NCBI RefSeq assembly: GCF_964204865.1
Contig: NC_135255.1
Location: 5,857,135 to 5,921,134 of the forward strand
DNA from: Styela clava
Lineage: Eukaryota > Chordata > Ascidiacea > Stolidobranchia > Styelidae
DNA length: 64,000 nucleotides
Direction of reading: 5' to 3'
The notes below the pieces were generated by a model. It was not told where the DNA came from. It made no database searches and worked only from the letters and a program-made list of their open reading frames with translations. Below, one piece after another: positions 25,501 to 37,869 of the stretch. The first letter of the stretch is position 1, and each line of letters opens with the position of its first letter. Both the position numbers and the translations under genes were made by a program.

Positions 25501-26393
25501 TCGCAACAATGCTGTACTCTAATACAACGAGTTTTCAATTTAGTCTAGTACGTGTGAGTAATCCCAATCCATTTGCGTCGTTGGGAAACCTAAACCTGAC
25601 TGAGTCCATTTTTTATGACGTTACAATGCCCTAACAGCTAGCTTGTGCGAAGCGAACAAGTCATGTCATAAGATCAATAGCCAAAATTTTTGTGCTTGCA
25701 ACTACTTGAAAGCCTATGTTAAATAAAAGTGCGGCCGCGGTTTCTCCCAGTTATTTGAATGTGGCCCTCCTGTATTAAAGGTTGCACACCCCTGCTCTAA
25801 TAGATCGTCTTCAGCACAGTGTTTGTTGCTTTTGAATGCGTGTTTGTTTTTAGTTTGAAAACTAAGTGTTTTGATATCACAGTATTTTACGCACCATAAG
25901 GCAGCTTTAAATTTTTATTTTTCAAATCCATCGTGCGCCTTATACGCCGGTGCGCCCAATGTTGGATCAGGCGATGCTTTAGTGCCTACATTTCAAACCA
26001 GTACCATTTGCGCCCTATAGTCCGGTACCCTATATGTATGAATAAAAATCTGTATAGAACAATAGGAACTAATCTACTAATCAAATACTAAACAGAATAT
26101 GTAAAGGCATATTAGATTATCCAAAAAATTGTTATAAGCTTACATAAAAAGAGAAACATGCCATCATTTTATTCTATATTAGCCTGCCCAAAATATGTAT
26201 CTTCAGGCATAGTGCAAACATAAATTTTGTGATTACAGGTTCGGTCATCTACCCTGGGAAAGTGACTATCGCAAATTGTTTCAGAATTGGTACAATTGGA
26301 GACATTTGGCCAGATGACATTAAAAAGTTATTGAGCGATATCAAAGAAACTATGCAAGAAATGGAAATTGATTTACCTATTAAAAATGTATAA
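22523..26393 (+). CDS. phnW: 2-aminoethylphosphonate-pyruvate transaminase (PhnW type), 7 exons
   Basis: Exons: 22523-22638, 23058-23190, 23516-23753, 23934-24084, 24690-24857, 25296-25462, 26239-26393; 375 aa, the usual length for the family (about 360-370). PhnW transfers the amino group of 2-aminoethylphosphonate (ciliatine) to pyruvate, giving phosphonoacetaldehyde and alanine. Seen: [17 protein letters not shown] with GSREPEF at the N terminus, [14 protein letters not shown] (cofactor phosphate loop), [36 protein letters not shown] with the ring-nitrogen Asp at 169, [11 protein letters not shown] with the Schiff-base Lys at 193, [22 protein letters not shown] and VIYPGKV…[12 protein letters not shown]. 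These fit PhnW better than the related alanine-glyoxylate aminotransferases. There is no signal peptide, so it is probably cytosolic. All introns are GT-AG, so it is a native nuclear gene and not bacterial contamination. No partner phosphonatase gene is in the window. Confidence 0.95.
25525..25794. mobile_element. Probable short hAT-type element in the last PhnW intron
   Basis: The right end gttgcacacccctg is followed by ctctaata (25795-25802). The same 8 bases occur at 25517-25524, suggesting a target duplication. The left terminus does not match well, so the left boundary is tentative. A ggccgcgg…gtggccctcc block sits near the right end. Confidence 0.5.
25875..26035. repeat. Repeat with reiterated 'cgcc-tata-ccggt' words
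   Basis: Contains three related words: gcaccataaggc, gcgccttatacgccggtgcg and gcgccctatagtccggtacc. This arrangement is seen at the ends of some short animal DNA transposons; the family is not identified. Confidence 0.4.
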
Positions 26394-26891
26394 CTGCTAT
26401 TTCGTATTGACTACCTAACTACAGTGATTAATTGCACACAACTTGTTTCTTAAAAAAATTATCCGCTGGGAAGGATTATGTTACAGACTGAGTTAATTGT
26501 ACATTGAATTGAACGAACTAATTTTAAAATGGATTACAAGATCTAGCAAAGATGATTTAATCATATTATTAGCTTATAATAATATCATTCGCGTCTCTCT
26601 GATCTTGTTGCGTGTGATAGACTCGTACCACCACCAGCATATCACGGACGATTGAAAACGAAAGAATTCAATTCACACGTTTGCGGTACTCATAGGTCAT
26701 TTATGAAGATCTCGAGTGAATATTATCAAAATCTTCCGAGTTTCACTATCTAGCAATCCAATTTGAAGCATATCAAATACCACATAAAACTTAAATATAC
26801 ATAAGGATAAAACATGGAGAATCTTTCAAATCAAGATAGCAGTAGCATATTTCCAAAAATCGAAGCAACGCATCTTTCCAATTGAGTTTCT
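26394..26891. other. Convergent 3' intergenic region
   Basis: 498 bp between the stop codons of the PhnW gene (+) and the FN3 gene (-). I see no AATAAA for PhnW and no other gene. Confidence 0.5.
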
Positions 26892-29800
26892 CTAAAATTT
26901 ACTTGGTGAGGCTCCTAACAGTATGTCAGAGGTATTTGACCACTCGCTATATCCCGTTTTATTCTTTCCCCTTACTCTCACTGAATATAAATTCCCTTCC
27001 TTAAGACATCTGTATTTGCAGTTCTTCGCGTCGGCAACTAAAAATAATCTTTCAATTATTTGATCGGTTTGCACCTCTACTTCGTATTGCATTGATGGGT
27101 ATTCTGATTCCCATTGTATTTCAACGTCAAGTGAAGGTCGTTCGTCATCCTGTATGCATTTTAATCCCATTATCTTCTTTGGCACTAAAAACGATCAAAT
27201 AATAAGTTTTTCTGTTAGCTATTATTGCATTTCAAGCCAAAAAACAAACAAAATTTTTCTACCCATATCGTAAGTTTCTTTCAACATTCTTCGAACAGTT
27301 TTTATGATTCATTAGAAATATATTATTATTTCGTCATTAAATTTTGGTAAGTGTGCAATTCAATACTACAAATTGGAATGATGGATGACTTAGATTACGT
27401 TTATATATTTATATTTAATAAGTGTTTAAAATTAGTTTAATTTTCACAGTTGCTTCCGCTCAATACTTAGAGTTAACTCCGTGTTTAGAGATACTACAAA
27501 AATTGAATAAATGAAGTAAACAAATTTTCTCTGTTACCTGTCAATATATTTTTTGACTTCTCACTGCGACTCGATTTAGCATCTTTAATGCTGCGCACGG
27601 TTGCATAATATTCCGTGTTGCCTTCAAGGTTATGAAAATCACATTTAATTTCACTTGTTTTTTTCTGATTCACTACTTCGTCATTTTCTGCTTTGCATAG
27701 AGAAATTTCATATTGACATGTTCCAGTATGATTGTGAACAAATGATACATCAACACAATCGTGACAACTGCACGTCACGCTGGCGTCATCTGGCGGGTTC
27801 AATTCTGAAACCGAAGAGATAAATTAAATGATAGCAAAACGATTCGTGGGTCCACTCCGTGTCCAATAACATGTTTATAAACTTACAGAAACTCATTGAA
27901 TTTGACCATAACTTCACTCAAAGAATAAAAAAGTAAGTGTCCGTAATATCTTCATTATTTACTCCAGCATAAATATACCAAAGCCTTTGACAGGCTCGGT
28001 GGTGTGGCGCATTGTGCTGAGAATTAAAAATACGCTCGCCACCGCACCTCTGATTGCTCTGCATGGGTTCGCGGTTGGAATCCCGTGGTGATAATCATGT
28101 GCGAGAGGATTGCTGAACTCCTCGCCGCTGTAGGTCGGTCACGGCTACATCCACCATCAAGTTCATGCATCTGAAACAAATGACTGACTAACTAATCCCA
28201 TACGCGACATGGCCTGGTAACTGGACGAGAGGCCGTGGTTCGCCATAGGATTAGGACGTATCGACTTTCCTCTCCGACTGGATATATATATATATATGTA
28301 AATTCTATCCTATCCAAGTTTCTATTAAATTACAAACTCGATAATTGGCGCGACAAGTTGATACGTACAACAAAGATCAAGTTCCACTGCAAAGGCGTGC
28401 AGAACGTAAGCTATAGCTTAATCAATTTAAAGTGTCCGAGTTGGAGTATGAATAATATGAGAGAGGCCCTTGGTTAAATACCATATTCAATTCGTAACTA
28501 TACAGCACAGGTTCGGGCTTATTACAGTTGGGTGAATTTGATTTCACCTCCATTGTGACGCAAAGGCTCTAAAATTACATGGTGTTTTTCATTGATACGA
28601 CGTACCTGTTGTAATTTCTGAAGATGCCTGTCTTCCGTATCCTTCACTGTTGCCCGGTGAAACACATATTTCATACTTTGTATCAGAATCCAGATTCTCC
28701 AGCGTGTGGCAAGTTTTATCAGTGGTATATTCCAATAAGAAATTCGTTGTTTTAACCGAAATTTTATAGGTAGTTGCATTTTCTGAGCGATTCCAAGACG
28801 CCATGATTGATGAATGCGGTCTGTCTTCATTTATCCGCAACTGCAAGTTTTCTAAGGTTGTTGGCCCTGAGTAGATTCATAGTTTTACATGCAGACATAA
28901 AAAAAAAGAGAACGGAGAGGTCTTATGAATGTAACCTGAAGCTACTTTATCTTAAAGGCAAATTATCAAATTAGAAACAGTGAGTATATATATGGAAACT
29001 TCAAAGATACCCAGGCTACGATAGATACCCTAATACAGGGATGGCGAACCACTGACCCGCGGGTCACAAACTGACCCATGTCGTTTTATTCGTGACCCGC
29101 CAAGGCACGAATAAAATTTTAAAATAAACTGCTAATATATCAGTGATAAAAATTGATAAAACCGGCCTTAAAGTAATCTAACAATACCTAAACTATTATA
29201 ATGTACCGTCAGTTGGGCAGTCAGGGCTGCGATCGCTCATTTAAACTGTTAATTTCTGTGCCGTTATTGTAGTTTTCAAAACGCCTAATGTTGGACTCAT
29301 GTTTGCATCGCTGTGTATCGTTATTCAGCTATTGGCTCTGACATCGTTTATGACACAACAATGCAATTGATCTGTTCATTTCTCGCAACGTGTTGTCTCT
29401 TTCGGAAGTACATCTGTAGACTGTTTTAGGGGTTATAAGAGAACTAGATGTTACTTTGCATTTTATTAGTTTCTCGCCTACAATGGCGTTGAGAAAGCAA
29501 AATCTTCCAAACTTGAAATAAAAACCTAGAAATTTGAAATAACAATCGGGCAGTGTAAAAGTGCCTTAATGTGCTTGAAAGCTGATTGAAAAATATAAAA
29601 CTATCAGAGTTGAATTACCTCGAAACTCTTTGTAACCGTAAAATAATTTGCCGCATCATCCTAAACGTTTTTGTTTGTTCATATGCGTGTTTTCCTACTC
29701 TAATTTTATAAAATCCAGTGCCATAAAAAATTTCTGATAGAAGTCCTACATAAGTAAAGCACAAAACTACACCACCACCTACAGAAGCTTATAGGATTTC

Positions 29801-32800
29801 AGAAGTTTTTTATAGATACAAACATTGATTAAATATCTGTGACCCACTCACTTCAGTTCCGCGATGAAAATAAAATTTTTGACCCATTCATTGAAAAAGG
29901 TTCGCCATCCCTGCCCTAAGAAATGTTATTTCCTATGGCAGGATTTCAAAACAATAAAATGGATGGACAATGTTTTAAATGCATATACATATATTAGGAA
30001 AATTTACAAATGCTCACACAATTTGTGCGCACACTCTGTCGTGAGTTAGAATCAGGGAAAGAAATCGCAGCGAGGAGTCCGAGTAGTAATTTCTCGAGTT
30101 CAATTTTTTAAACTTGTAGTTAAAGGCACAGTCGGTTAGTGAAATAGCTCGCAGTCCGTATTAGTATCAAACATGAATAAATTAAACATAACACAGTCCC
30201 TCATCAGTTTATGATCAATTCTACATATTACTCACTAGGATCGGTGACTATTTCGTCTGTCGAACATGGATCACTTTCCGTCCCATCTTCAAATATTGCT
30301 ATAACATTAAATCTATATCTTGATCCACTCTGCAATCCAGTTACAACACAACTATTTGTTTTTATATGCTTCATTACATGTTTTCCGTCTGTAGATAACA
30401 CTTTGTAACGAAATGGTTCTTTTTCTGGACTTTCCCAAGTTATATCAACAGAATTGCAAGGCTTAATCGTATTCAATGTCGCTATCGCTTGTCTTGGTAC
30501 CAGTTGATCACCTAAACAACGAATTAGACTTAACAACTGGTTAACATTATTTCCTTCCCAATTTAAGATTATATTAAACTCTTTCTCGTGACGAAATGTA
30601 GCCAATTGTTGTTTTTGTCTCAATAGGGCCGTTATTGTGTCATTGTGTCGTTATTGTTGAAAAAAATTGTCCGTAAATAAATCAATTTTATGAAAAATTT
30701 TCAATTTTTGATAAAAGTCGCTAGACGATTACATATTTATTTTGTTAAGTGTTTCTGAGTCCAATAGGGCTCGACATCGTTATTAGCATTTTGCCTTTTT
30801 TGCATATATCGCGCCACCACGTGACATTTAAGTTATGACAGTCCATCTTTTCCCATAAGGCCTTACTGGTATTGACGTAAATTGCTACGGAGATGGGATA
30901 TGATTAGCAAGAAGCATCGGATAACAAATTTCTGTGTTGGTCTCACAGGCTACAGAGGTTAATCACTGGACTTTCGTATCCATATATTTGAGCATTGCTC
31001 TCTTGTTTGTATGTAAGCATAGTTTTGACTTAGCCTTTGTTGAACTCTAGAATTCAAGGAACAAATTTGGCATTAAATTTGTAAGTGCGTATAAGAAATG
31101 AAAGTAATAAATACCCATTAGCTTTTCGACAGCGTTTAATCTTATTTTCTTGTCTTTTGTTATCGCCGTGACAGAGAATCTGTAATATCTGCCAACAATA
31201 AAATGGGAAGATTCTACTTTATACTCGATGAAACCCCGCCCTCCTTCCATTTGTAGTATCATTCGGCCTGAACGAACTTCTTGAATTTGAAGATGAAATC
31301 CATCAGCTCCATCAACCATTGTCCATCCTACAGAAACTTTCCCATCGTGTTTTAAAACTTTGATCGTGGGTTTATCTGGTCCTGAATGTAAATGAGACAC
31401 ACAAAAATTTCAGGAACTTTCATGGACAAAATAATATAAATACATTTCATATGGAAAGATGATTAGTATTTGCCATGACTTAACGCGTACAATGTCTGTC
31501 CTCGACCGGATTTTCGATACAAATCGTCATGAAATCTACCAGTTTAAAGTGCTGTGAAAACCAGTGATTATTGACACCAATTAAGGGTCGAATCACACCC
31601 AAGATAGGTCTACAATCGGGCTATATAGACTGCGAAAAGTTTTTTACCATCTAAAAAATTCAAACAACGAGCTCGGGTTGAAGGAAACTTGGCTACAGTT
31701 CGAAACCGATGACAAGTATAAAACAAGTTTAATTCCCCGTGACTCCGTTTTTTTTCTGTATTTTTACTTCTAATGCTATAGCGTTTCCGTACCCATTTCT
31801 ACACATTATAAGTAATTAGGCTGTACAAAAGCAAGAGTGCAACCTGCGCATAACACTAGCCAAGGTGCATTGAAGATTTAATAAATAATGTACCTTTTAT
31901 GCATAGTATGTAGTATGAAAAGTATAAGGAGTTTTAAATTGGCGAAGAAAGGAATTTAACGAAAAGCCTAGTGGTTAAATTATTCACTCTTTTGGAATCG
32001 CGGATCAACGATCTCGCTTCTGTCCTGTCCTTTCACGAAAGTAGCTTCTCGCATGTCAATGTGATGCTTGTGATGGTATAAGATTTATATTTAGTCAAAT
32101 ATAACTAACTGCGTTAAAAGGTCCTGCGTATGGTAACTCTCAAGCTTCAAGCTCAGGTATGGGCTGGGCCGAAATAAAATAAAAAAGCATGCCCGCTTAA
32201 ACTTACAACTGAATCGACATTGAAACGACTCACTCGAATAAAACGTTCTTAATGTATCCGATCTTCTCACTTTTTCCGTATCAATCTCTTCGTATGTAGT
32301 TATTATGTTTACGGTGTAATATTTCCCGAAATTTAGCACAAACATTTCAGTTTGTGTTTCTGAGCAGGTTATATTCTCGAATTTTTTAATCACGACACCA
32401 TCTTGTGATAATGTGACTTGATAATGTAAGATTTTATAATCACTTGAATCGCCATCAAAATCAGGGTGATCCCAACTTATACATGCTCGATCCGGACTAT
32501 CCTCATTTTCAACGATAATTATTTCAATTTTTGGTTTATCTGTTATATTAAAAATAAGTAGGTTTCAGAAAAAGACTTCTATATTTTACCAGGGAAAGTT
32601 TCAATTACGACTTCATAATACTGTACATCATGGCTCTTGCAATTATATCCTTAATTTAAATCAACAAACTCGCAAAAGATAATCAGGGACGTGCTGGTGA
32701 GACTATTCAAACGCTCAAATCCATGAGTTAATCGTTATGTCCATAGAACAGAAAATCATCTAGTAGGCCTACTCCAAGTGAATATTCGCATTTGGGCGAG

Positions 32801-35338
32801 CTCTCGTTCAGGAATGCTCTTGAAACTTGTTTAATTAACTTTATAAATAGGAAAATAAAAAACAAGAAAATGGACTACATACCCAAATCCGCCTTCTTGT
32901 CATCGGCTACGCGATTGTTATCTGTTACAATATGAAAGCTGTTGAAATAGTATCTATAAACGATAGAATTTCAATCGAAGATCATGCGGGCACATTAAAT
33001 TTATTCTCCTTGTAATGTTTTATTCAAATTAAGTAATCAAAAATGTTCTGACATCGCTCCTCGTTCTGCGTAGAAATAGGCATAAATTTCACAATATATA
33101 AAATTCACTTCTATAAGCCGATCCGTCTGTGCAACAGTAGGTCAGTGATTTTTAATCCATTTGTTTGCAAGATCAGTTTTCGTAACACAAACTATTAGCA
33201 GCCCTTATAATATAATTTCGGCAGAGTAAAAGTTGCAAAATACTGTAGGCCCATATACATTGAGAATATGCAACAGACATTTCTGCCGAACATTATTGAA
33301 AATTTGGTGATATTCATACAGATATTGTAGTCTATAGGCCTACATAAGTTAAGAAATCAGTAGCTACAACAAGATGCCATCTTCGTGGTGCAGACTCTGA
33401 ATAAAATTCAAGTTGAATGCTACCCAATCGTAAATGTTTAGAGACTTAGTCGTGATATTAATACTTACTTGGATATGTGCTCACTGCGTCAGTTTTACTT
33501 CCAACTTCTTCTTTGATGGTACCATCATCTTCAAGAAAAACTGCGGAAACTTTAAATACGTAGGGAGTATTTGATTTTAAACCATGAAAAATAAACGGCG
33601 GTTGTTGACAAGTTTGTGTCACAATTTTTCCTCGTGATGGAATGGCTTTAACGGTGTAATATTCTGGAGTCTTTACCGAAGAGACCCAAACAACTTTAAT
33701 GCTTCTTTCTGGGCACTCGCTGTTTACAGATGCGGACGGATTCCTAGGAACTCTATCTCCACCTGGAAATGGAAAATTACATCGAAATAAGACGTCCGAG
33801 GGGAAAGTTATGTACCAATCAAACTTGAAATTCGGATACCATCTGCAGTTGGGTGGGTGCAACATACGCCTTGCGGGCCACTGTCCGACCCGCGGAGCCT
33901 GTTTACTTACGTGACCCGTAAGAAACTTTTTTTTCATATTTCTAACGGCATCATCGGTGTTCTATACGACTCTACGTTATGTTACCCGACTACATCATAC
34001 TTGATTGAAAATCAGTTTGACAAGAATTCAATAAGAATTTAACAACGCGACGTTTCTTATTGGTAACGTGTGTGATTAAAAAATAACTATATGACGTCAC
34101 AATAGACTTCAATACAATTGACCGAAATACTGGGTATCCCACTGTTTGGATATGTTGATTAGTTGACGATATTAATTTTTGAGACGGGATACTTGTACGA
34201 GGCTCTCCCTGTTGTCCCAAAACACGAATACATGACACACGTTGACTTGAATTTGAAATCGAGCATAAATGAAGAAAAATTTATATATTTTTATTCATAT
34301 ATAGGCCTATAAACAAAAAGTAGAGTCATTTGTACATCGATGGTGGATGAAGTAACAGGGGTAAGTGTGGGAACATTTTGTACCCTACAGGGGAAATCCA
34401 TAGAAAACGAAAACATATTTTTTAAATTAAAAAATAAGTAAAGACAACGTGATACAAAAAGCAATGGATATGTATAATGGAAGTCGTTGAGAAAACGGTT
34501 GGACCGCACAATAACTGAATCCTTACTTAAAAAAAACTAATTGCCAAAGTTGAATTATGTTCTTTGATAGCTTAATTCAAAAATAATAACACCAGGAAAA
34601 AGACATGTGAGCTGCGGAAACATTAGGTCTATCTGATTAGATTTCAGATGGAGAATTCAGAAGACTTCGTGTTTAAGTATTTGTGTAAAGATAGAGACTT
34701 ACCAATTGTAAAAATTTGCCAAGGACTATGCTTTATCTCATTATTAGGTCCCGTTATCATAATGCTAAATTCGCACGTTTGGCCATATCTCAAGCTTCCT
34801 TCCATCTTATGTCGGTATTGAGTTATATTGTCCGGGAAATTTTTATTAATCAGCATATGATTTTTGTTGGCTACATTCCTGACCAGCAGTGTGTAATGCT
34901 TGATGCCAACAGTCTTGGGCCAGTTGAAGGATATTGTTTCGTGGCTCCATGAATTTTCGATGGCTGTGAAAATACAGTAGAAACGGAATTTAGAATTAAA
35001 TTTTTTTGAATAGAGTATTAGTAAATTACAATAAGAGATGCGTAAAAAGAAATTTGACGGACTATGCTATTAAAATGACGAGACATCTACATAAATATCC
35101 TCAAATAACATCAGCATGGTAAGATTGCATAAAAAATCCCAACTTTCCTATTTAAACATCACACAACCATCACATGAAAAAGTGATTTATAAAATGAAGC
35201 ATACTTACTTTGTATGACACTTCGCAGTGTTAGCGATACAGACATATTATTACTTCTTTCCACATGTGCGAGCTTTCCTGTTAATTTGTTTCCACCTTTT
35301 GGATATAGCTCGGAAATAAAACTCTTCACCTCGATAAC
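26892..35338 (-). CDS. Eight-domain fibronectin type III protein, 5' end unresolved
   Basis: Exons found, 5' to 3': 35338-35209, 34963-34703, 33762-33469, 32539-32234, 31381-31115, 30511-30236, 28866-28606, 27804-27538, 27184-26892 (stop TAG). They join into 784 open codons. Each of the last eight exons codes one FN3-like domain of 87-102 residues, with the strand-B Trp in most (ISFNWPK, KVVWVSS, CISWDHP, VGWTMVD, DITWESP, ASWNRSE, EIQWESE; the domain at 27538 has Phe) and a strand-F Tyr/Phe (YRFSV, YRFNV, YSVRV). Every intron between them is phase 1, so the domains are symmetrical modules. No transmembrane segment or signal peptide is seen. The first listed exon starts in phase 0; it may begin at an internal ATG (MSVSLTLRS) or be preceded by an exon I could not place. 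FN3 repeats usually mediate protein binding; the family of this protein was not recognised. Confidence 0.82.
27993..28315 (+). mobile_element. tRNA-derived SINE, near-complete copy
   Basis: The head (ggctcggtggtgtggcgcat) and ggttggaatcccgtgg resemble the A and B boxes of a tRNA promoter. A unique body follows (ctgaaacaaatgactgacta; aatcccatacgcgacatggc). The tail has a (TA)n run and ends atcctatcc. Reverse copies with the same order of blocks lie at 39388-39653 and 42532-43054. Intronic in the FN3 gene. Confidence 0.8.
29036..29913. mobile_element. 878-bp nonautonomous hAT element
   Basis: Terminal inverted repeats CAGGGATGGCGAACC and GGTTCGCCATCCCTG match perfectly. Flanks ccctaata (29028-29035) and ccctaaga (29914-29921) are an 8-bp target duplication with one change. 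Subterminal tgacccgcgggtca palindrome. No transposase ORF. Intronic in the FN3 gene. Confidence 0.92.
33849..33925 (+). mobile_element. hAT-type terminus, rightward
   Basis: The block from tgggtgggtgcaacatacgc through gtgacccgtaag is nearly the reverse complement of 36650-36721. Downstream similarity between the two continues for about 60 bp (…gttctatacgac/…gttctcgacga), so these are two copies of one family. No matching far end was found. Confidence 0.6.
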
Positions 35339-36289
35339 CTACAAGGATTTACCCTTAATTTCGCACAAGAAGAATTTTCAAGATTTGACTATGGTTTCAT
35401 AACCATTCAATGATGTTTATCTGATACGACAGCGCTGAAAATCTCCAGAAATTCAAAAAATCTGAACAGCTAGTTCTCCCTTAGCTTATTAACACCACAC
35501 TAGAGTTAAAAACGAACTATCCACAATTAATTGGTTAAGATATTCCCAATTAATTTTTTACACCTTGTTTTTAATTCTGAAACATCGCTTTCAAGAATAC
35601 TCAACTAAATACAGGATAAGAACTGGGCGGTATAACAAGATAAACCAACAACATACCGTGAAACCTGAAATGCGTCGCGAGTAACCACGAAATGAGTCTC
35701 CGTGTCGCGTACGTGTTGTATTCAAATCGTGATTGGCCTACTGTTCATATTTATCAAAGATTATTTTTCATTTCATTCCGGCTTCACATGCGAGATGAGA
35801 CTATGACAAACGGATTTTAGCGTATGTTTCAATAATAATACATGTTTGATAAGTAAACATTAGCCCGTATGCATGATGTTTATTCAGACTCAATAAATGC
35901 AGAGTATTGTTAATGAATAACGCGCGCTCTCGCGGTACCTTGTACTTTCTCTTACAAGACAACAAATGTCACACAGACTGTAAACGTTTGTAATTTTAAG
36001 ACAAACGCCGACGTACGATATTCGACCAAAACTTCGTTTCTCTATGTCCACAACCCGACCCACCAAACCATTCAGTGTACTCTTTGTCAGCACTAAGATT
36101 TTTTCTTCATCAAGCATAAAATCCCAATCCGACTGGTTTTTGTTCAAAAAAGCGCTCACATGAATGAAAATGCATAATTTTTTTTGCTCTTGTCGCTGGG
36201 TTAAATCTTTCGCCTTCTTGACCGATGCATTTATTACTGTATGGCAAAGCGATGGCCGCATTCCCTTCTCTCGCCTTTCCCGCCAAATT

Positions 36290-36354
36290 TTCAGTGTGGC
36301 CCAGCTATTGGTTATATAGCCCAACGACAAAATAATGTTGCACACCCATGTTCC
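36290..36354 (-). mobile_element. hAT-type terminus fragment
   Basis: On the minus strand it reads catgggtgtgcaacattatt…gggccacactg, a hAT-like end different from the one at 36650-36721. The partner end was not found. Confidence 0.45.
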
Positions 36355-36649
36355 AATTCACCTGGATACAATAGCTTCCAGTGTTGCACCGTAGAAAAGC
36401 GCCGACAAGGTTCCAAAATCGGAAAGCATTTGAAGCAGAAAAATTACTATTATGCACTTCCCTATATATATATATGCGCTTCGCTTTGACTTAAATCCAA
36501 TGAATACGCTTGTTTTTACGTTCCAAATAGACGGTACAATCCAATCAGTCACTTTCTCCTCGCTAAAGTTACTTCGTAGAAACGTTGACTGTGTCACGTA
36601 ACATATCGTCGAGAACAACGACGGTGCTTTTACAGATGAAATAAAGAAG

Positions 36650-36721
36650 TTCCTCACGGGTCACGTAAGCAGGCTCTGTGGGCCAGACAGCGGTACGCGA
36701 GGCGTATGTTGCATCCCCCTG
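36650..36721 (-). mobile_element. hAT-type terminus, leftward
   Basis: On the minus strand it reads cagggggatgcaacatacgc then …gtctggcccacagagcc…cgtgacccgtgagg. It matches the rightward block at 33849-33925. Confidence 0.6.
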
Positions 36722-37674
36722 ATCTACATTATAATGAGACTAACAAACATATATTATACCCTGATCTTAATCAAAAAGTGTTCACTTGTCGAATAAACTC
36801 CAGATAGTATCTGAACTATAGGGTTGTTTCCTAAATGATCATGAATGTGAGTTTAGTACAGAACTAAAATAGGGTTAAGGTCGGATTGCCGACGTTGCGA
36901 CTCACTCAAACTAAATCCATTATGGTGTGGACAATACAAGATGTATTTGTTTTTATCAAGCATGTAACTCTTAACCAATACACTCTGGTGCACTTCTCGT
37001 GTATTTCAGTCCCGATAAATTCTATCTTGCATTGTATTGTATCATATTCATAGGAGTCAAAATAAACTATTTCATTTCTAGAAGAGTCATGAATAAAAAG
37101 TTAATTTCCAGAGAATAATACTACTTGAACTAGGGATGCGCCATTTGATCGACTCTAAATCCACACTCTGCCAAAGAGAAAACAGCTTGAACAAAACATC
37201 CTGCACATGAATATCTCTGCATGATATGATTTATCAATACCACGTCTAGATCAAATGTATACCTGAATTTTGGAACATGACTACTCATCAAAAGAAAAAA
37301 ATTCTCATAGTTTTATCATAGACAGCCCATTGTATGTTCTTGATAACATAGGGTCTACAGTGGCCAGGAAGCAAGAGCCAAGTTTACCAGAATATATGAA
37401 GCTGGCGCTACCAGAAATTTCAGTGGCTCCAGCTCTTAATAAATATTTTTTACATTTAGTCGCATTGAAGCAAAACTTGATTTGGGCTTATACTTCATGG
37501 CAGTGGTCTAATCCATAATTTTGACTGGAAACATGAAGCTGCAGTGTTTGAATATACTGTGACTCCAAAGCTGTAGTAGCTATTCTGATTTCCAACCAAG
37601 CCCCTGATATCCAGGTTTACTAGTCCAGGAATGATATAGAAATAGCTACATTGTTTTCAATGTATGAATATCCA

Positions 37675-37680
37675 TTTATT
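37675..37680 (-). terminator. Poly(A) signal of kanadaptin
   Basis: Minus-strand AATAAA about 190 nt past the kanadaptin stop codon; it is a well-placed signal in that 3' UTR. Confidence 0.55.
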
Positions 37681-37869
37681 AATGTACTAAGTATCATATT
37701 CTGCTTTCTGATAATAAGCAGTCCAGCTGCAAATAAAAAAAAAAACAGCCTGATGACAGTTATTCGTGACTCAGCAAATCTTTGAAGGTCATACATTTGC
37801 AAGCGCTCAAGACACATTGCCTCATCCTGGATGTGGAACATTTTTCTACTGGAATCTTCTGTTCAAATC

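Larger units (their letters stand above)
35339..37869. other. Intergenic region between FN3 gene and kanadaptin
   Basis: Should hold the promoter and perhaps a first exon of the FN3 gene. The hAT-like blocks at 36290-36354 and 36650-36721 lie here. A 151-codon minus-strand frame at 35890-36345 begins inside the hAT-like block and shows no domain I recognise. A short TA run is at about 36461-36476. The rest looks like plain AT-rich sequence. Confidence 0.5.

Noticed and set aside
35890-36345. 151-codon minus-strand ORF
   Set aside because: It starts in hAT-like terminal sequence, shows no known domain, and does not join to the FN3 exons in a supported way.
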